A stretch of DNA of 64,000 nt from an uncultured Pseudomonadales bacterium (GCA_947489425.1 CANLDL010000005.1:1-64000); one strand, 5' to 3'; counted from the first letter of the stretch, positions 17,375 to 26,849 are shown. Made by a program: numbers and translations. The notes: generated by a model not told the origin, from the sequence alone.

Positions 17375-18663
17375 AATCACTCTTTACCCTAGTTTTTGTC
17401 TATTTAAGCCTAGCTTATAGCGTTAATGTACGTGCTGAATTGGTGATTCCGATTGTAGAAGGTGTCGATAATCCAACGGTTATTGGCGTCTCACCCTTCG
17501 GTTATAACGGCGCTCAGGCCTTACCTGAAAATATCGCATCCATTGTCTCAGCGGATTTGAAGAGAAGTGGCCAGTTTAAAACTATTGCTTCATCGGATAT
17601 GTTGTCGTTTCCAAGTAGACAGCAAGATGTTGTTTATCGCGATTGGCGCCTTTTAGGTAGTGAATATTTAGTGATAGGGAGTATGGTCGCAACTCCTACA
17701 GGGTATTCCGCCAACTATTCATTATTTGATGTTGTTAGCCAGCGGATTATTTTGGATAATTTTCAGGTGAGTGTAGCGCGTGACGGCCTGCGTCAAATGG
17801 CTCACCATATTAGTGATAAAGTCTACGAGGCCATCACGGGTATTCGCGGTGTTTTTTCAACTCAAATTGTCTATGTTAAGCAAACACCGCAAAGGCAGTA
17901 TCAGTTAATATTGGCTGATATGGATGGTGCTCGTGAGCAGGTGTTATTGCGCTCTAAAGAGCCATTATTATCACCTGCTTGGTCGCCCGATGGTAAATAT
18001 GTCGCCTATGTTTCTTTTGAAACAAGTCGTGCAGCTATTTTTATGCAGGAGATTGCAACCGGTAAGCGTAGGCAGCTCACTAATTTTCAAGGTTTAAATA
18101 GTGCGCCTGCTTGGTCGCCCGATGGTAAAACATTAGCGCTGGTGCTATCAAAAGATGGCAATCCAGAGATTTATACTCTAAATATAGCCAGTGGACGCTT
18201 TACACGTATTACTAATCATTTTGGGATAGATACGGAGCCAACGTGGTCTCGCGACGGAAAAGCTGTGATGTTTACCTCAAATCGAGGAGGTAAACCGCAA
18301 ATTTATCAAATAACACTTTCCAACAGACGAGTGGAACGTTTAACCTTCGACGGTGATTATAATGCTAAGCCACAACCAACACCCGATGGTAACGGTATAG
18401 TCATGGTTCATCGCTTTGATGGTGTATTTCATATTGCTGTACAGGACGTAGCAACAGGTAATATACGTGTACTAACACAGACAGCGCTGGATGAATCACC
18501 CAGTATTGCACCTAATGGGGCTATCTTGCTTTATGCGACGAAGGAGAATAAACGTGGTATTTTAGCGGGTGTATCACTCGATGCAGGTATTAAATTCAAG
18601 TTGCCAGCTAAATCGGGTGATGTAAGAGAGCCTGCTTGGTCGCCATTTTTAACAAAGCGGTAA
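17371..18663 (+). CDS. tolB: Tol-Pal system beta-propeller protein TolB
   Basis: A 430-residue periplasmic protein. It begins with GTG and a signal peptide ([21 protein letters not shown]). The N-terminal domain covers about residues 25-160, and the six-bladed propeller carries repeated WSPDGK blades: [27 protein letters not shown] and [14 protein letters not shown]. TolB releases Pal from peptidoglycan when recruited by TolA. Length matches the family (about 430). It overlaps tolA by four bases; an imperfect hairpin lies between it and pal. Confidence 0.96.
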   Translation: MKSLFTLVFVYLSLAYSVNVRAELVIPIVEGVDNPTVIGVSPFGYNGAQALPENIASIVSADLKRSGQFKTIASSDMLSFPSRQQDVVYRDWRLLGSEYLVIGSMVATPTGYSANYSLFDVVSQRIILDNFQVSVARDGLRQMAHHISDKVYEAITGIRGVFSTQIVYVKQTPQRQYQLILADMDGAREQVLLRSKEPLLSPAWSPDGKYVAYVSFETSRAAIFMQEIATGKRRQLTNFQGLNSAPAWSPDGKTLALVLSKDGNPEIYTLNIASGRFTRITNHFGIDTEPTWSRDGKAVMFTSNRGGKPQIYQITLSNRRVERLTFDGDYNAKPQPTPDGNGIVMVHRFDGVFHIAVQDVATGNIRVLTQTALDESPSIAPNGAILLYATKENKRGILAGVSLDAGIKFKLPAKSGDVREPAWSPFLTKR

Positions 18664-18692
18664 GTGGGTACTAAGGTACAAGAACAGCATTG

Positions 18693-18733
18693 GCGTGGGT
18701 TAAATCAGCTTAATGGTTATTTTAAGCCCACGC
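18693..18733 (+). terminator. Imperfect hairpin between tolB and pal
   Basis: Arms GCGTGGGTTAAA (from 18693) and TTTAAGCCCACGC (to 18733) pair with one bulged base. No T-tract follows, so it is more likely an attenuating or mRNA-protecting hairpin than a full terminator. A hairpin here could let pal be expressed at a different level from tolB. Confidence 0.4.
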
Positions 18734-18842
18734 TAGAGCTAACAATGGCGGGTGTGCTATTATTCGGCTCAAATATATATACTACTAACGCTAATGCGTT
18801 ATTTTACAGATAACAATTTAAAATAAGTCTATGGAGACAATC

Positions 18843-19361
18843 ATGTTAAGTAAGACCATCAAGTTAGGTTTTTCCCTTTTTGTTGCTAGTGTAATTTTGG
18901 CGGGTTGTGCAACTACGTCTGACTCAGCAAATAATTCAGGTTCAACAGATAATGGTTCAAGTACTTCTGGTGCTACATCTTCTGGTGCCACTGGTAGTGG
19001 TTCAACGGGTACTGGTTCGCAATCTGGTGGTGAATCATCTGTTGATCTCGGTACTGTTTTCTACTTTGATTTTGATCAGTCAACCTTAACAGCAGCAACT
19101 CGTGCCCTATTAACTGCACATGCAGCGGATTTAAAGACATTTCCACGTAATATTCGCCTAGAAGGTCATGCTGATGAGCGTGGTACTCGTGAGTACAATA
19201 TTGCTTTAGGTGAGCGTCGTGCTAATGCTGTTCGTGATTATCTTCGCTCAGAAGGTGTAACTACACCGATCGAAGTGATCAGTTTTGGTGAAGAAAAGCC
19301 AGTAAATTCTGGTGGTTTTGAAGCAGCATGGTCATTAAACCGTCGCGTTGAACTTAAATAA
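18843..19361 (+). CDS. pal: Peptidoglycan-associated lipoprotein Pal
   Basis: An outer-membrane lipoprotein of 172 residues from ATG 18843. I prefer this over an in-frame ATG 12 bases upstream because TGGAGACAATC precedes it as a ribosome site. The lipobox is VILAGC near residue 22. A flexible Ser/Gly/Thr linker covers about residues 25-65, unusually rich in SGATGSGSTG repeats. The OmpA-like domain follows with FYFDFDQSTL and GHADERGTREYN, which binds meso-diaminopimelate in peptidoglycan. Pal is the outer-membrane end of the Tol-Pal bridge. Confidence 0.95.
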   Translation: MLSKTIKLGFSLFVASVILAGCATTSDSANNSGSTDNGSSTSGATSSGATGSGSTGTGSQSGGESSVDLGTVFYFDFDQSTLTAATRALLTAHAADLKTFPRNIRLEGHADERGTREYNIALGERRANAVRDYLRSEGVTTPIEVISFGEEKPVNSGGFEAAWSLNRRVELK

Positions 19362-19397
19362 TCTTTATTTGGTTATTGTAAAATTATTTTAAGACAT

Positions 19398-20318
19398 ATG
19401 ATGAAAAAAGATTCTTTTATTCGCGCAACCAAGTTGGCTGCGATGTTTGCCTTAACTAGCTCCAGTTTAGTTTATTCTTCACTGGTACTTTCGCAGGCAA
19501 CTGTAAGAGATTCTTCGCCTGTATCTTCATCAAGTACTACTACAGACAATGGTCCTAACTCAAATGGTGCTATTGCAATAGGTACAGGTATTTCATCGTC
19601 TACTAATGATAGTGTCTCGGCTCCAGCGGCAAATATTCCCGCACCGGTTAATTCGCCTAATACGGCCTATCAAATACAGCAATTACAGCAAGAGATATCC
19701 GAATTAAGAGGGTTAGTTGAAGAACAAGCCTTTCAATTAAAGCGCCTAAAACAACAGCGCTTAGATGATTATCTTGATTTGGATAAACGCTTAACTAAAA
19801 TTACCGGTTCGAACCTCTCTAGTGACCAAGTAGTTGACCCAGCGTCTACTGATATCTCTCAAAATAGCTCTGCTGATATAGCGACTGCTGATGTGAGTGT
19901 TGAAAGATTATCGGGTACTTTACCTACCACGTCTTCTAGTAATAGCGAGGAAGGTAAAAAGCTTTATCGAAAAGCGATTGATCAATTACTCAATAAGCAA
20001 GATTATAGCGGTGCTCAAAATAGCTTCTCTGATTACTTAAGTAAGTACCCTGGCGGTGTTTATGAGCCCAATGTCTATTATTGGCGGGGTCAGATTTATT
20101 TGACCGAAAGTAATAAAAGCGCAGCCGAAAAAGCATTTACAAGTTTGGTCAGCCAGTATAAAAATCATCAAAAAACCCCTGATGCTAAATATAAGTTAGC
20201 TACTATCTACTTTGATCAGGGTAAAAAGAAAGAGGCAAAAAAACTGCTCGATGAAATTGTTGCAAGTGATACCGATGCATCTCGCCTTGCTAAATCTTTT
20301 TTAGCAAACCAATATTAG
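19398..20318 (+). CDS. cpoB: Cell division coordinator CpoB (YbgF)
   Basis: A 306-residue periplasmic protein coupling peptidoglycan synthesis to outer-membrane constriction. A signal peptide (about residues 1-34, ALTSSSLVYSSLVLSQA) is followed by a Ser-rich linker. A coiled coil sits at about 92-135 (YQIQQLQQEISELRGLVEEQ), and TPR repeats at about 185-306 (KKLYRKAIDQLLNKQDYSGA, YWRGQIYLTESN, KYKLATIYFDQG). The linker is longer than in E. coli CpoB (263 residues). It completes the tol-pal cluster, 36 bases after pal. Confidence 0.92.
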   Translation: MMKKDSFIRATKLAAMFALTSSSLVYSSLVLSQATVRDSSPVSSSSTTTDNGPNSNGAIAIGTGISSSTNDSVSAPAANIPAPVNSPNTAYQIQQLQQEISELRGLVEEQAFQLKRLKQQRLDDYLDLDKRLTKITGSNLSSDQVVDPASTDISQNSSADIATADVSVERLSGTLPTTSSSNSEEGKKLYRKAIDQLLNKQDYSGAQNSFSDYLSKYPGGVYEPNVYYWRGQIYLTESNKSAAEKAFTSLVSQYKNHQKTPDAKYKLATIYFDQGKKKEAKKLLDEIVASDTDASRLAKSFLANQY

Positions 20319-20344
20319 TTTATTCCTTGTTTCCTCCGATCCGC

Positions 20345-20350
20345 TATAAT
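20345..20350 (+). promoter_or_regulatory. Candidate -10 element upstream of queE
   Basis: A perfect TATAAT 41 bases before the queE ATG, in CCGCTATAATGG. No good -35 hexamer at 16-18 bases is seen, so strength is uncertain. It would give queE-queC a promoter separate from tol-pal. Confidence 0.4.
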
Positions 20351-20391
20351 GGTGGTTTGGTTATTTAATCCTTTTCTGCAAGTTAGCTTTC

Positions 20392-21042
20392 ATGGTAGTT
20401 GATTCTCTTCGGATTACAGAGGTTTTTTTATCTGTTCAGGGTGAAGCCGCGACTGCGGGTTACCCCACGGTATTTGTACGCTTAACGGGCTGCCCGCTGC
20501 GTTGTGTCTATTGCGATTCAGAGTACGCTTTTTATGGCGGAGACAAATATTCTCTCAATGACCTTGTTCAACAGGTAAAAGACTACGGGGTTGATCATGT
20601 CTGTGTGACAGGTGGTGAGCCTTTAGCTCAACCCGGATGCTTAGTATTATTATCCGAGCTTTGTGATTTAGGTTTACAAGTCTCCTTAGAGACCAGCGGG
20701 GCAATGTCTGTAGAGGGTGTTGATAAGCGTGTAAGTATTGTCATGGATCTTAAAACACCTGCATCTGGAGAAGTTTCTCGCAATAGGTATGACAATATTG
20801 GCTTACTTGAGCTTAAGGACCAGCTCAAGTTTGTTATTTGTGACCGACAAGATTACGAGTGGGCCATATTTAAAGTTAATGAATATGAATTAACCCACAA
20901 GGTAGGCAGTGTGTTTTTCTCTCCCTCCTATGAGCAAATAACGCCATTAACACTCGCTGAATGGATTATTGAAGATAAATTGCCGGTACGCTTACAAACG
21001 CAGCTGCACAAGGCGTTATGGGGCGATAAGCCCGGTGTATAA
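20392..21042 (+). CDS. queE: 7-carboxy-7-deazaguanine synthase QueE
   Basis: A 216-residue radical-SAM enzyme converting 6-carboxytetrahydropterin to 7-carboxy-7-deazaguanine in queuosine and preQ0 biosynthesis. The [4Fe-4S] motif is GCPLRCVYCDSEYAF, with the CX3CX2C spacing typical of the short QueE form. Substrate-contact segments include VFLSVQGEAATAG and CVTGGEPLAQPG. The length is typical. It is followed after 61 bases by queC, the next pathway enzyme. Confidence 0.95.
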   Translation: MVVDSLRITEVFLSVQGEAATAGYPTVFVRLTGCPLRCVYCDSEYAFYGGDKYSLNDLVQQVKDYGVDHVCVTGGEPLAQPGCLVLLSELCDLGLQVSLETSGAMSVEGVDKRVSIVMDLKTPASGEVSRNRYDNIGLLELKDQLKFVICDRQDYEWAIFKVNEYELTHKVGSVFFSPSYEQITPLTLAEWIIEDKLPVRLQTQLHKALWGDKPGV

Positions 21043-21103
21043 AAAGCTTTTTATAATTTACGTAATATTCTCCTAAGAGAGATGCATTTGACTAGGAATA
21101 TAC

Positions 21104-21784
21104 ATGACAGGTTTACCCAAAGCAGTCGTATTAGTTTCAGGTGGGCTTGATTCCACAACCGTATTAGCGATTGCTAAATCTAAAGGGTTCGATTGTTATA
21201 CGCTCAGTTTTGATTATGGGCAGCGCCATCGTACAGAGTTAACAGCGGCGACACGTATATCAGCTCAGATGGGAGCTAAAGAGCACAAAACTATAATGCT
21301 TGATTTACGTTCAATTGGTGGCTCAGCTTTAACGGATGACGCTATTGATGTTCCCGAAGAGTTAGGCGAAGGTATCCCTGTGACCTATGTGCCTGCAAGA
21401 AATACCGTATTTTTATCTATTGCATTGGGTTGGGCAGAGGTATTAGAAGCAAATACTTTATTTATAGGCGTTAATGCCGTCGATTATTCAGGTTATCCTG
21501 ACTGCCGCCCAGAATATATCAGTGCATTTGAAAAAATGGCAAACCTTGCGACTAAATCTGGTGTAGAAGGGCAGGCTTTAACCATTGAAACACCCTTGAT
21601 AAATTTGACAAAAGCGCAGATTATTGAGCAAGGGTTAGCATTGGGTGTTGATTATCAGGCGACTATTTCATGTTACCAAGCTGACGAAAATGGCCTTGCT
21701 TGTGGTGTTTGTGATAGTTGTAGGTTGCGCCGCCAAGGCTTTATTGATGCAGGTATTCAAGACCCAACACGATATATGAGTTAA
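21104..21784 (+). CDS. queC: 7-cyano-7-deazaguanine synthase QueC
   Basis: A 226-residue ATP-dependent enzyme that makes preQ0 from 7-carboxy-7-deazaguanine and ammonia. The PP-loop is [11 protein letters not shown] near residue 13, followed by LSFDYGQRH. The C-terminal zinc-binding cysteines are visible ([21 protein letters not shown] contains four). Length is normal. It is the last gene of the run before tRNA-Lys. The pairing of a queuosine gene set with a tRNA gene is only positional. Confidence 0.95.
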   Translation: MTGLPKAVVLVSGGLDSTTVLAIAKSKGFDCYTLSFDYGQRHRTELTAATRISAQMGAKEHKTIMLDLRSIGGSALTDDAIDVPEELGEGIPVTYVPARNTVFLSIALGWAEVLEANTLFIGVNAVDYSGYPDCRPEYISAFEKMANLATKSGVEGQALTIETPLINLTKAQIIEQGLALGVDYQATISCYQADENGLACGVCDSCRLRRQGFIDAGIQDPTRYMS

Positions 21785-21819
21785 GCACGAATCTTTTAGA
21801 AGAAAAACACAAAAAAAGC

Positions 21820-21847
21820 TTGAGTTTTTCTGAGCAGACATTATCAT
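21820..21847 (+). promoter_or_regulatory. Promoter of tRNA-Lys
   Basis: TTGAGT (21820-21825), a 16-base spacer and TATCAT (21842-21847), followed by a GC-rich discriminator (GTGCGCC) typical of stringently controlled tRNA promoters. The tRNA 5' end lies 37 bases downstream. Confidence 0.55.
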
Positions 21848-21883
21848 GTGCGCCTCTTCGGACATCAACCGTTAACAAGCTTT

Positions 21884-21959
21884 GGGTCGTTAGCTCAGTT
21901 GGTAGAGCAGTTGGCTTTTAACCAATTGGTCGCGCGTTCGAGTCGCGCACGACCCACCA
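21884..21959 (+). tRNA. tRNA-Lys (UUU)
   Basis: A 76-base cloverleaf with an acceptor stem of GGGTCGT with ACGACCC, discriminator A and encoded CCA. The D arm is GCTCAGTTGGTAGAGC, the anticodon arm GTTGG-CTTTTAA-CCAAT with anticodon TTT, and the T arm GCGCG-TTCGAGT-CGCGC. The gene stays complete because the island restored its 3' half on integration. It is the attachment site of the 16-kb island; the 45-bp 3' part is repeated at 38070-38114. Confidence 0.98.
21915..21959 (+). repeat. attL: 45-bp direct repeat copy inside tRNA-Lys
   Basis: From the first base of the anticodon loop through the CCA end, identical over 45 bases to 38070-38114. Flanking bases differ on both sides (G versus C before, C versus T after). 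tRNA 3' halves are the classical attachment sites of tyrosine-recombinase islands. Confidence 0.93.
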
Positions 21960-21967
21960 CATAAAGA

Positions 21968-21994
21968 AACCTCGCAAATTAGCGGGGTTTTTTT
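21968..21994 (+). terminator. Intrinsic terminator after tRNA-Lys (island-borne)
   Basis: Stem AACCTCGC / GCGGGGTT (one G-T wobble), 6-base loop, then seven T. It lies just inside the island and would end tRNA-Lys transcription after integration. Confidence 0.8.
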
Positions 21995-22161
21995 ATGTCT
22001 GCAAAAAGGCTTTCTTTCAAACCCTTACTAGCCGTGTGCTGAGCGCCTTTTAAGGGTTTGGTCAAACCAGTATGACTCTCTTTATAACTTAATCCATTAC
22101 AAGTTTGTTTTATCGTAAAGAGACTCTCCTTTTAATCTCCTGTGGGAGATTTGTGGGGCTT

Positions 22162-23382
22162 TTAGTTTCTCTGCCCTAGCGCTGTCAGTTGTGGTCGTAA
22201 AACAATCCCTTCTTTACGCTCACATAATGATTCAAACGCATCCAATAGTTCTTTTGCTTCAGCGGCTGAATAGTGAGTGGTGATGTCACCATTTCTATGC
22301 CCTAAACAGACCTTCCTTGTTTCTCGCGGCACACCAGCGGCACGTAAGCGCCGACCACACGTATGTTTCAGTGTATGCACACCTTGTCTTACCCATGGCC
22401 CAGTCGGTAAACCTGCATTATGCCATGCCTGCTTCCAGCTGCTGGTTTGTAAGCGAGAGTAGGGCACATCCTTTTTGGCTTTTGGATTGGGGAAAACAAA
22501 TTTACTTTTGCCCTCCCATTCTTTGCGCTGTACTTCAATGATGGAGCGTGCGATACGGTTCATCACAATCAAGCGAGCTTCCCCGTTTTTGACATAACCT
22601 TCAGGAACTATAAAGACCGTTATATCTAGCTCCGGTACAGCATGTTCCCATTCCCAACGTAGTTGGCAAACCTCCTGTTCCCGCGTGCCCGTATTGACTT
22701 TAAACAAACACATCCTTTGCAAGCGAGCGGATAATAATGGAAACAACCGGTCTTGTTCATCCCAAGATAATGAATAGGTTTTAGCGCTATGGGATTCATC
22801 TGGCTTACCTTTGCTGGGCTTGGTTGGCAACATAGTTAAAATAGGAGCCGAATCAATCCAAGGTTTACCTGTTAACTCACAGCGCCAGCGCCGCCAAGCC
22901 GAAATTAATATCGTTCGAATAATCTCTAGCTCTCGATTAATCGATGCATATTTTATATCGCGCCTGATCGTATAAAACTGGCCTGTATTCACGTCCTTTT
23001 TTCGGGTCTTAACACCCTCTTTAATACGCCACTGGATGTAAGGCCTAAGTGTATTGTCATGTATATCAGTTAATGGCATTTCTCCAAGAAAGGGCATTAA
23101 CCTTAAAACGACAGATTGCAAAATGGTAAAGGTGGCAACATGTTTACGCTCACTTAAATACCGCTCTGCACCTTGATGAAATAAATACACTGGCCTTTCG
23201 CCATGTAGCATTGCCTTGCGTAATTTCTCTAATTCGGCATCTAGTAGGCTTTCGGCTTCATCTGGGTTATCCGAGTAAGTGAGGCAGTATATGCGCTTGC
23301 CTTTCCAGCCTTTATCGATAATCCAGAAGTGTCGTCGATCACACCAGTAGATACCTGATCGTCGATGTTTACGTTTTGACAT
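22162..23382 (-). CDS. Tyrosine-recombinase integrase of the island
   Basis: A 406-residue integrase. The N-terminal part (SGIYWCDRRHFWIIDKGWKGKRIYCL) looks like an AP2/arm-type DNA-binding module, followed by a core-binding region. Catalytic segments are TGTREQEVCQLRW (Arg I), HTLKHTCGRRLRAAGV (the HxxR box reads HTLK, a conservative Arg-to-Lys change), CLGHRNGDITTHYS (His and the nucleophilic Tyr). The gene points towards attL and ends about 200 bases from it, as is usual for tRNA-targeting integrases. A clear AGGAGAAAC ribosome site precedes the ATG. The start lies inside the end of the excisionase-like gene. Confidence 0.9.
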   Translation of the reverse strand: MSKRKHRRSGIYWCDRRHFWIIDKGWKGKRIYCLTYSDNPDEAESLLDAELEKLRKAMLHGERPVYLFHQGAERYLSERKHVATFTILQSVVLRLMPFLGEMPLTDIHDNTLRPYIQWRIKEGVKTRKKDVNTGQFYTIRRDIKYASINRELEIIRTILISAWRRWRCELTGKPWIDSAPILTMLPTKPSKGKPDESHSAKTYSLSWDEQDRLFPLLSARLQRMCLFKVNTGTREQEVCQLRWEWEHAVPELDITVFIVPEGYVKNGEARLIVMNRIARSIIEVQRKEWEGKSKFVFPNPKAKKDVPYSRLQTSSWKQAWHNAGLPTGPWVRQGVHTLKHTCGRRLRAAGVPRETRKVCLGHRNGDITTHYSAAEAKELLDAFESLCERKEGIVLRPQLTALGQRN

Positions 23383-23621
23383 AATGTTTCTCCTAAGTTG
23401 GACTTAGCAGGACACCCGTTACGCTGTTTATAATGCTCCAACCAGAGATCTAATTCAAGTCGATCATAGCCTATCCCCTGAGTGCCAATGGGTATAGTGG
23501 CTATATAAGGCTTAACATCTCGATTAAAGACAGAGCGACTCATACCTAAATAGGCTGGGGCATCTTTGGCGCGTATTACGCGAGGGGTAACTTTCATTTT
23601 GTTGTGAGCCCTGTTATTCAA
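23241..23621 (-). CDS. Excisionase/AlpA-like helix-turn-helix protein
   Basis: A 126-residue protein whose first 70 residues fit a winged-helix/MerR-like excisionase: RVIRAKDAPAYLGMSRSVFNRDVKPY, then IGYDRLELDLWLEHYKQRNG. Such proteins help the integrase excise the island and sometimes act as transcription factors. The last 46 residues are read through the integrase start (142-base overlap) and look low-complexity, so the functional protein may be only the first part. The overlap suggests translational coupling with the integrase. Confidence 0.65.
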   Translation of the reverse strand: MNNRAHNKMKVTPRVIRAKDAPAYLGMSRSVFNRDVKPYIATIPIGTQGIGYDRLELDLWLEHYKQRNGCPAKSNLGETLCQNVNIDDQVSTGVIDDTSGLSIKAGKASAYTASLTRITQMKPKAY

Positions 23622-23715
23622 TAAGACACATCATGACAAGCCAAAAAGTTCTAATCTACAAAGAACGTTTCACTATTTTTGGAAGGGAGCACTGGATTTT
23701 ATTAACACTTTTAGT

Positions 23716-24579
23716 TCACTTTCCGCAGTACGTTTCTACAATACTCAAACGCTCATGGCCTAATTCTTTTGAGATGATTGATCGTGCGTTTTTGTCTATT
23801 GCCTTTTGTTCAGATGTTAAGTCTTTTTGGTGTGGGCCGCCTGCATGACGACAAGGCCAACCTGTAAGCTCCTGATAGCGCTGTTGCGCATAGCAGTGTC
23901 GTAGTCCGTGCATCTTGTTTAAGCCTACTGCATTGGTGGCCTTTTCATAACGCCCACGCTGTTGGTGGTATTTAAGTGACTTGGGGATGAGCGAGCCACC
24001 GCCAGCAATCGTTTTTGCATGGTCTAGGGCAGCTCGTTGTTCTGGGTGGCGAATGGGTACGGTTCGCGCTTTACCGCCTTTCGTCCAACTGGCTTTAATC
24101 TGTATGTAATTCCCTTGGTCAGCATAGTTAGGAATAAATTTAATGGCTTCCTCTCGTCGCAGTCCAAACTCAGCTTGTAGGCGTAGACTGGCGACCACAT
24201 ACGGATCGGTAATTCGTTTAAGCTTCTCGTTATCCAACTCGCAGGCTTTGGAAAAGTCATGGTCAGTAGTATCTTTTGATAGTCCATAATAGTTATTACT
24301 TAATACCACATTGGGCTTACCAATTTTTTGTGCCCACCACCGTATATGACTCATACGGTTGAGAATCGTCGTCATTTGTATATTCTCTGATAACCAACGA
24401 TTGACCAACGCATCAACATGCTTCTGTTTTAGTGAGGTCGCTTGCATCTTACGATAACCCATGCCCAACAGTTGATTAGCGCATTGTTGCAATGCCTTAA
24501 AACGTGTGTCCTGTGTGGAGTAACTACCGTCACGATTATGGTTGCACATATTTTTGAGTTGATAGACTAAATCTTTCAT
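23716..24579 (-). CDS. Second tyrosine recombinase (integrase-domain protein)
   Basis: A 287-residue protein. An N-terminal SAM-like core-binding domain (residues about 1-100: KALQQCANQLLGMGYRKMQA, NRMSHIRWWAQKIGKPNV) is followed by a catalytic domain with all key residues visible: FGLRREEAIKF (Arg), HGLRHCYAQQRYQ (HxxR), SKELGHERLSIVETYCG (His, Tyr). It resembles the Integrase_1/Phage_int_SAM_5 group often found on integrative elements next to another integrase. It might assist in element recombination or be a resident of an older element. It is transcribed in the same direction as the first integrase, 94 bases upstream of the HTH gene. Confidence 0.85.
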   Translation of the reverse strand: MKDLVYQLKNMCNHNRDGSYSTQDTRFKALQQCANQLLGMGYRKMQATSLKQKHVDALVNRWLSENIQMTTILNRMSHIRWWAQKIGKPNVVLSNNYYGLSKDTTDHDFSKACELDNEKLKRITDPYVVASLRLQAEFGLRREEAIKFIPNYADQGNYIQIKASWTKGGKARTVPIRHPEQRAALDHAKTIAGGGSLIPKSLKYHQQRGRYEKATNAVGLNKMHGLRHCYAQQRYQELTGWPCRHAGGPHQKDLTSEQKAIDKNARSIISKELGHERLSIVETYCGK

Positions 24580-24873
24580 TAGTCAATAATGTCATGCCAA
24601 ATTATTCTAAACCTCCAAGAACGTTTCATTGTTTTTAAACGTTTATTGTGAGTAATCAGGAAAAATAAAAAAGACAATCACTCAGGCAGGAGTAATACTT
24701 GTATTCTATAGATTGAATACGGTTAACATAGTCGTAGCAGAGCGCAGTTGATTCGATTGATCCTTGATACCTAGGCCAATGCCTGTATCGCGTAATAAAG
24801 AAAACGGTTAGTGCTATTGACTCATTATTACCGTTTCCAATAATAATTCCCCCAAAGGAGGATAAAGAGTCGT

Positions 24874-24958
24874 GGGATACGAGTCCCGATCAACTATGGC
24901 TGGTATCAGCCGCGTTAAGTAGTGCCTTTGTTAAGGGTGCTTAACGGTGTGATCAACT
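24874..24958. other. Three consecutive hairpins framed by GATCAACT repeats
   Basis: Hairpins at 24874-24887 (GGGAT/GTCCC), 24898-24911 (GGCTG/CAGCC) and 24913-24946 (CGTTAAG/CTTAACG with inner CCTT/AAGG). The octamer GATCAACT stands at 24888-24895 and again at 24951-24958. This looks like either a structured RNA or a protein-binding origin. No known family is recognised. Confidence 0.4.
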
Positions 24959-25740
24959 GAGTGCGTTGTAGTCTCTATAAACTAGCGATTTATTGCATAC
25001 TATTTTTTCCTCTTTTTAAAATATTTTTTGTGATTAAAAAAACATTGGATCACTGAAAATAGTGTGTAAATGTTTAGCGAATACTATTCAAATACTGATT
25101 TTTCACTACCCTCTATTTTCGTCGTTTTTCTATCTACTGCATTGATTTAACTAACAATAAAATATTACTCATCGTGTTTCCTCTCTCAATAAATTAAAAA
25201 TAATCAGTCAATATTTTTTCAATTTCTCTAAAATATTAGTCTCGTTTCTCTTTCTAAAGTAACCCACTGTTTTCTGCTAAGGGTTGCAGACCGATTGGGC
25301 TTCGGGGTAGGGGATTTATTACCGGTCATGCAGGTAATAAGCGGTTGATACCGCACAGAGGCGGCGTATTCATTACGCAGGTATGAGCTGCTTGAACAGC
25401 AATAGGTAATGGGTGTTGGACTATCAGGGATAGTCTTATTTAACCAAAGGACAATAGTTTTGACATGGTTGGGTTTGATGGTGTTAACCGGTAACGAACA
25501 ACTCGCTCGGTTAGGGTTTGAAAGGTATTTAAGGTGATGGTTGCATGTGATCGTCAACCCGAGAGGGAAGACCTTATACGATCTGTCTTGCTTCACAACA
25601 AGGTGAAGATCAAGTCAATATAGTATATGCTTTTTGGGTGTCGATAAACAAGCGACTTTTTTCACTTGTAGTCTATGTTAGACAATACATTTTTTGATTC
25701 TTTTTTTGTCTATAAATCAAGGTGGTAGACGTTCGCTTCG

Positions 25741-25777
25741 CTACCGTCACTACGCCATGCTGTCGTAGAGACGGTAG
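25741..25777. other. 13-bp-paired hairpin with a competing upstream arm
   Basis: Arms CTACCGTCACTACG and CGTAGAGACGGTAG pair except for one A-A, loop of nine bases. The preceding GGTAG at about 25724 can pair instead with CTACC of the left arm. Two mutually exclusive pairings are the layout of an attenuator or switch, but no T-tract or gene follows directly. Confidence 0.4.
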
Positions 25778-26849
25778 CTATTTGTGTTGGCTGGTAACCT
25801 GAGTATTGTTATTGGAAGTATTAATAGGAATTAATAGTCTATTTTGTTTTTGTCACATTAACATCCACTTAGATATTTTAAGGTTTAAGTGCCTTATGGT
25901 TAGCGCTTTTTTTAGAGCGAATGTGTCAAGGAGATGAGTATAGCGAACCCCACCGGTTTATCTTTGAAGTATTCAATCTAAAATTCTTAGGGGTGTTGCC
26001 TGAGACCCAATGACAAGTTATTAGGGATGGTCATTGCGTAAATGCTCACGTTTTTTGAAAATAAAACCTGAGTTGGGCAAACACCTTTTTATTTTTTGAA
26101 GTAATAGATGCTTTTATTCTCGACACGATGATTGTGCTGTTACTTTATCGTCTTTGGTCGTTTATAGAAAACCCCAAATCCAAGGTCAACAGCGTACAGA
26201 TAGCCAGCACCGCCGCAAGGAGCTTGCCAAGTAAAAAGCACTTGGCACTCCTCCATGCCCCAGTGCTCGCTATCATGTATGGGTTGGCTATGGCTTATGG
26301 GGTAAGTGTAACCAAGGTTTTACCCCGTTATCAATAAAGCAACGCCCAACAAGAGGAGCGATAGCTAAGCGATATGTGTAGTGAGAGGATGGATAGAAAA
26401 TGACATAGGCTATTATTGATAGTGACGATGGAAAAGCTATTATGCATAAGCACATAGGATGGCAATCAATAACCTCTTTAAAAAGTAGCGCCCAACAATG
26501 AATAAAAAAAGATCAGATCGTCTATATGTCATACCTTTTTTGCGAAGGTATGACAAAATCTAGGTGGACATTTTAATGCTGGGCAACTTCTTGCTCGATT
26601 TATAGTGTTGAGCTGCTTGTTTTTTGCTCGACATGGCTTCAGGCTATTGATAAATATCACTATTTTTTTATTGTAATGGTCTAGGAAATCTGTAGATATC
26701 CTTAGCTGCATATTATGATTGAATAATGTGAGGTACTTATGTCAAAACCAAGAAAACTATTTGTTTCATAAGTTTATTTTAGGGTTTTAAGGGCGTTTTG
26801 AAGAATTTTTGGCATGATTGATACTACATAGAAAAATACCCGCTATGCT

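Larger units (their letters stand above)
24580..26849. other. Hairpin-rich noncoding stretch of the island (2.3 kb)
   Basis: No convincing gene. A minus-strand reading frame at 25228-25596 (122 codons) has an odd Ser/Thr/Pro/Arg composition and no start signal, and a short plus frame at 26128-26337 is also weak. Several perfect inverted repeats occur: 24913-24946, 25419-25435, 25741-25777, 26225-26247 (8-bp arms) and 26527-26555 (11-bp arms). The DNA is AT-rich. Roles as transfer or replication origin, recombination-factor binding or noncoding RNA are possible and not decided. Confidence 0.55.

Noticed and set aside
20319..20391. preQ1 riboswitch before queE
   Set aside because: The leader is too short and lacks the H-type pseudoknot pattern that I would expect.
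25228..25596. 122-codon minus-strand open frame in the island
   Set aside because: No ribosome site, odd Ser/Thr/Pro-rich composition, and it covers perfect hairpins. More likely noncoding.
26128..26337. 69-codon open frame in the island
   Set aside because: Contains a perfect hairpin (26225-26247), lacks a ribosome site, and has no family resemblance.
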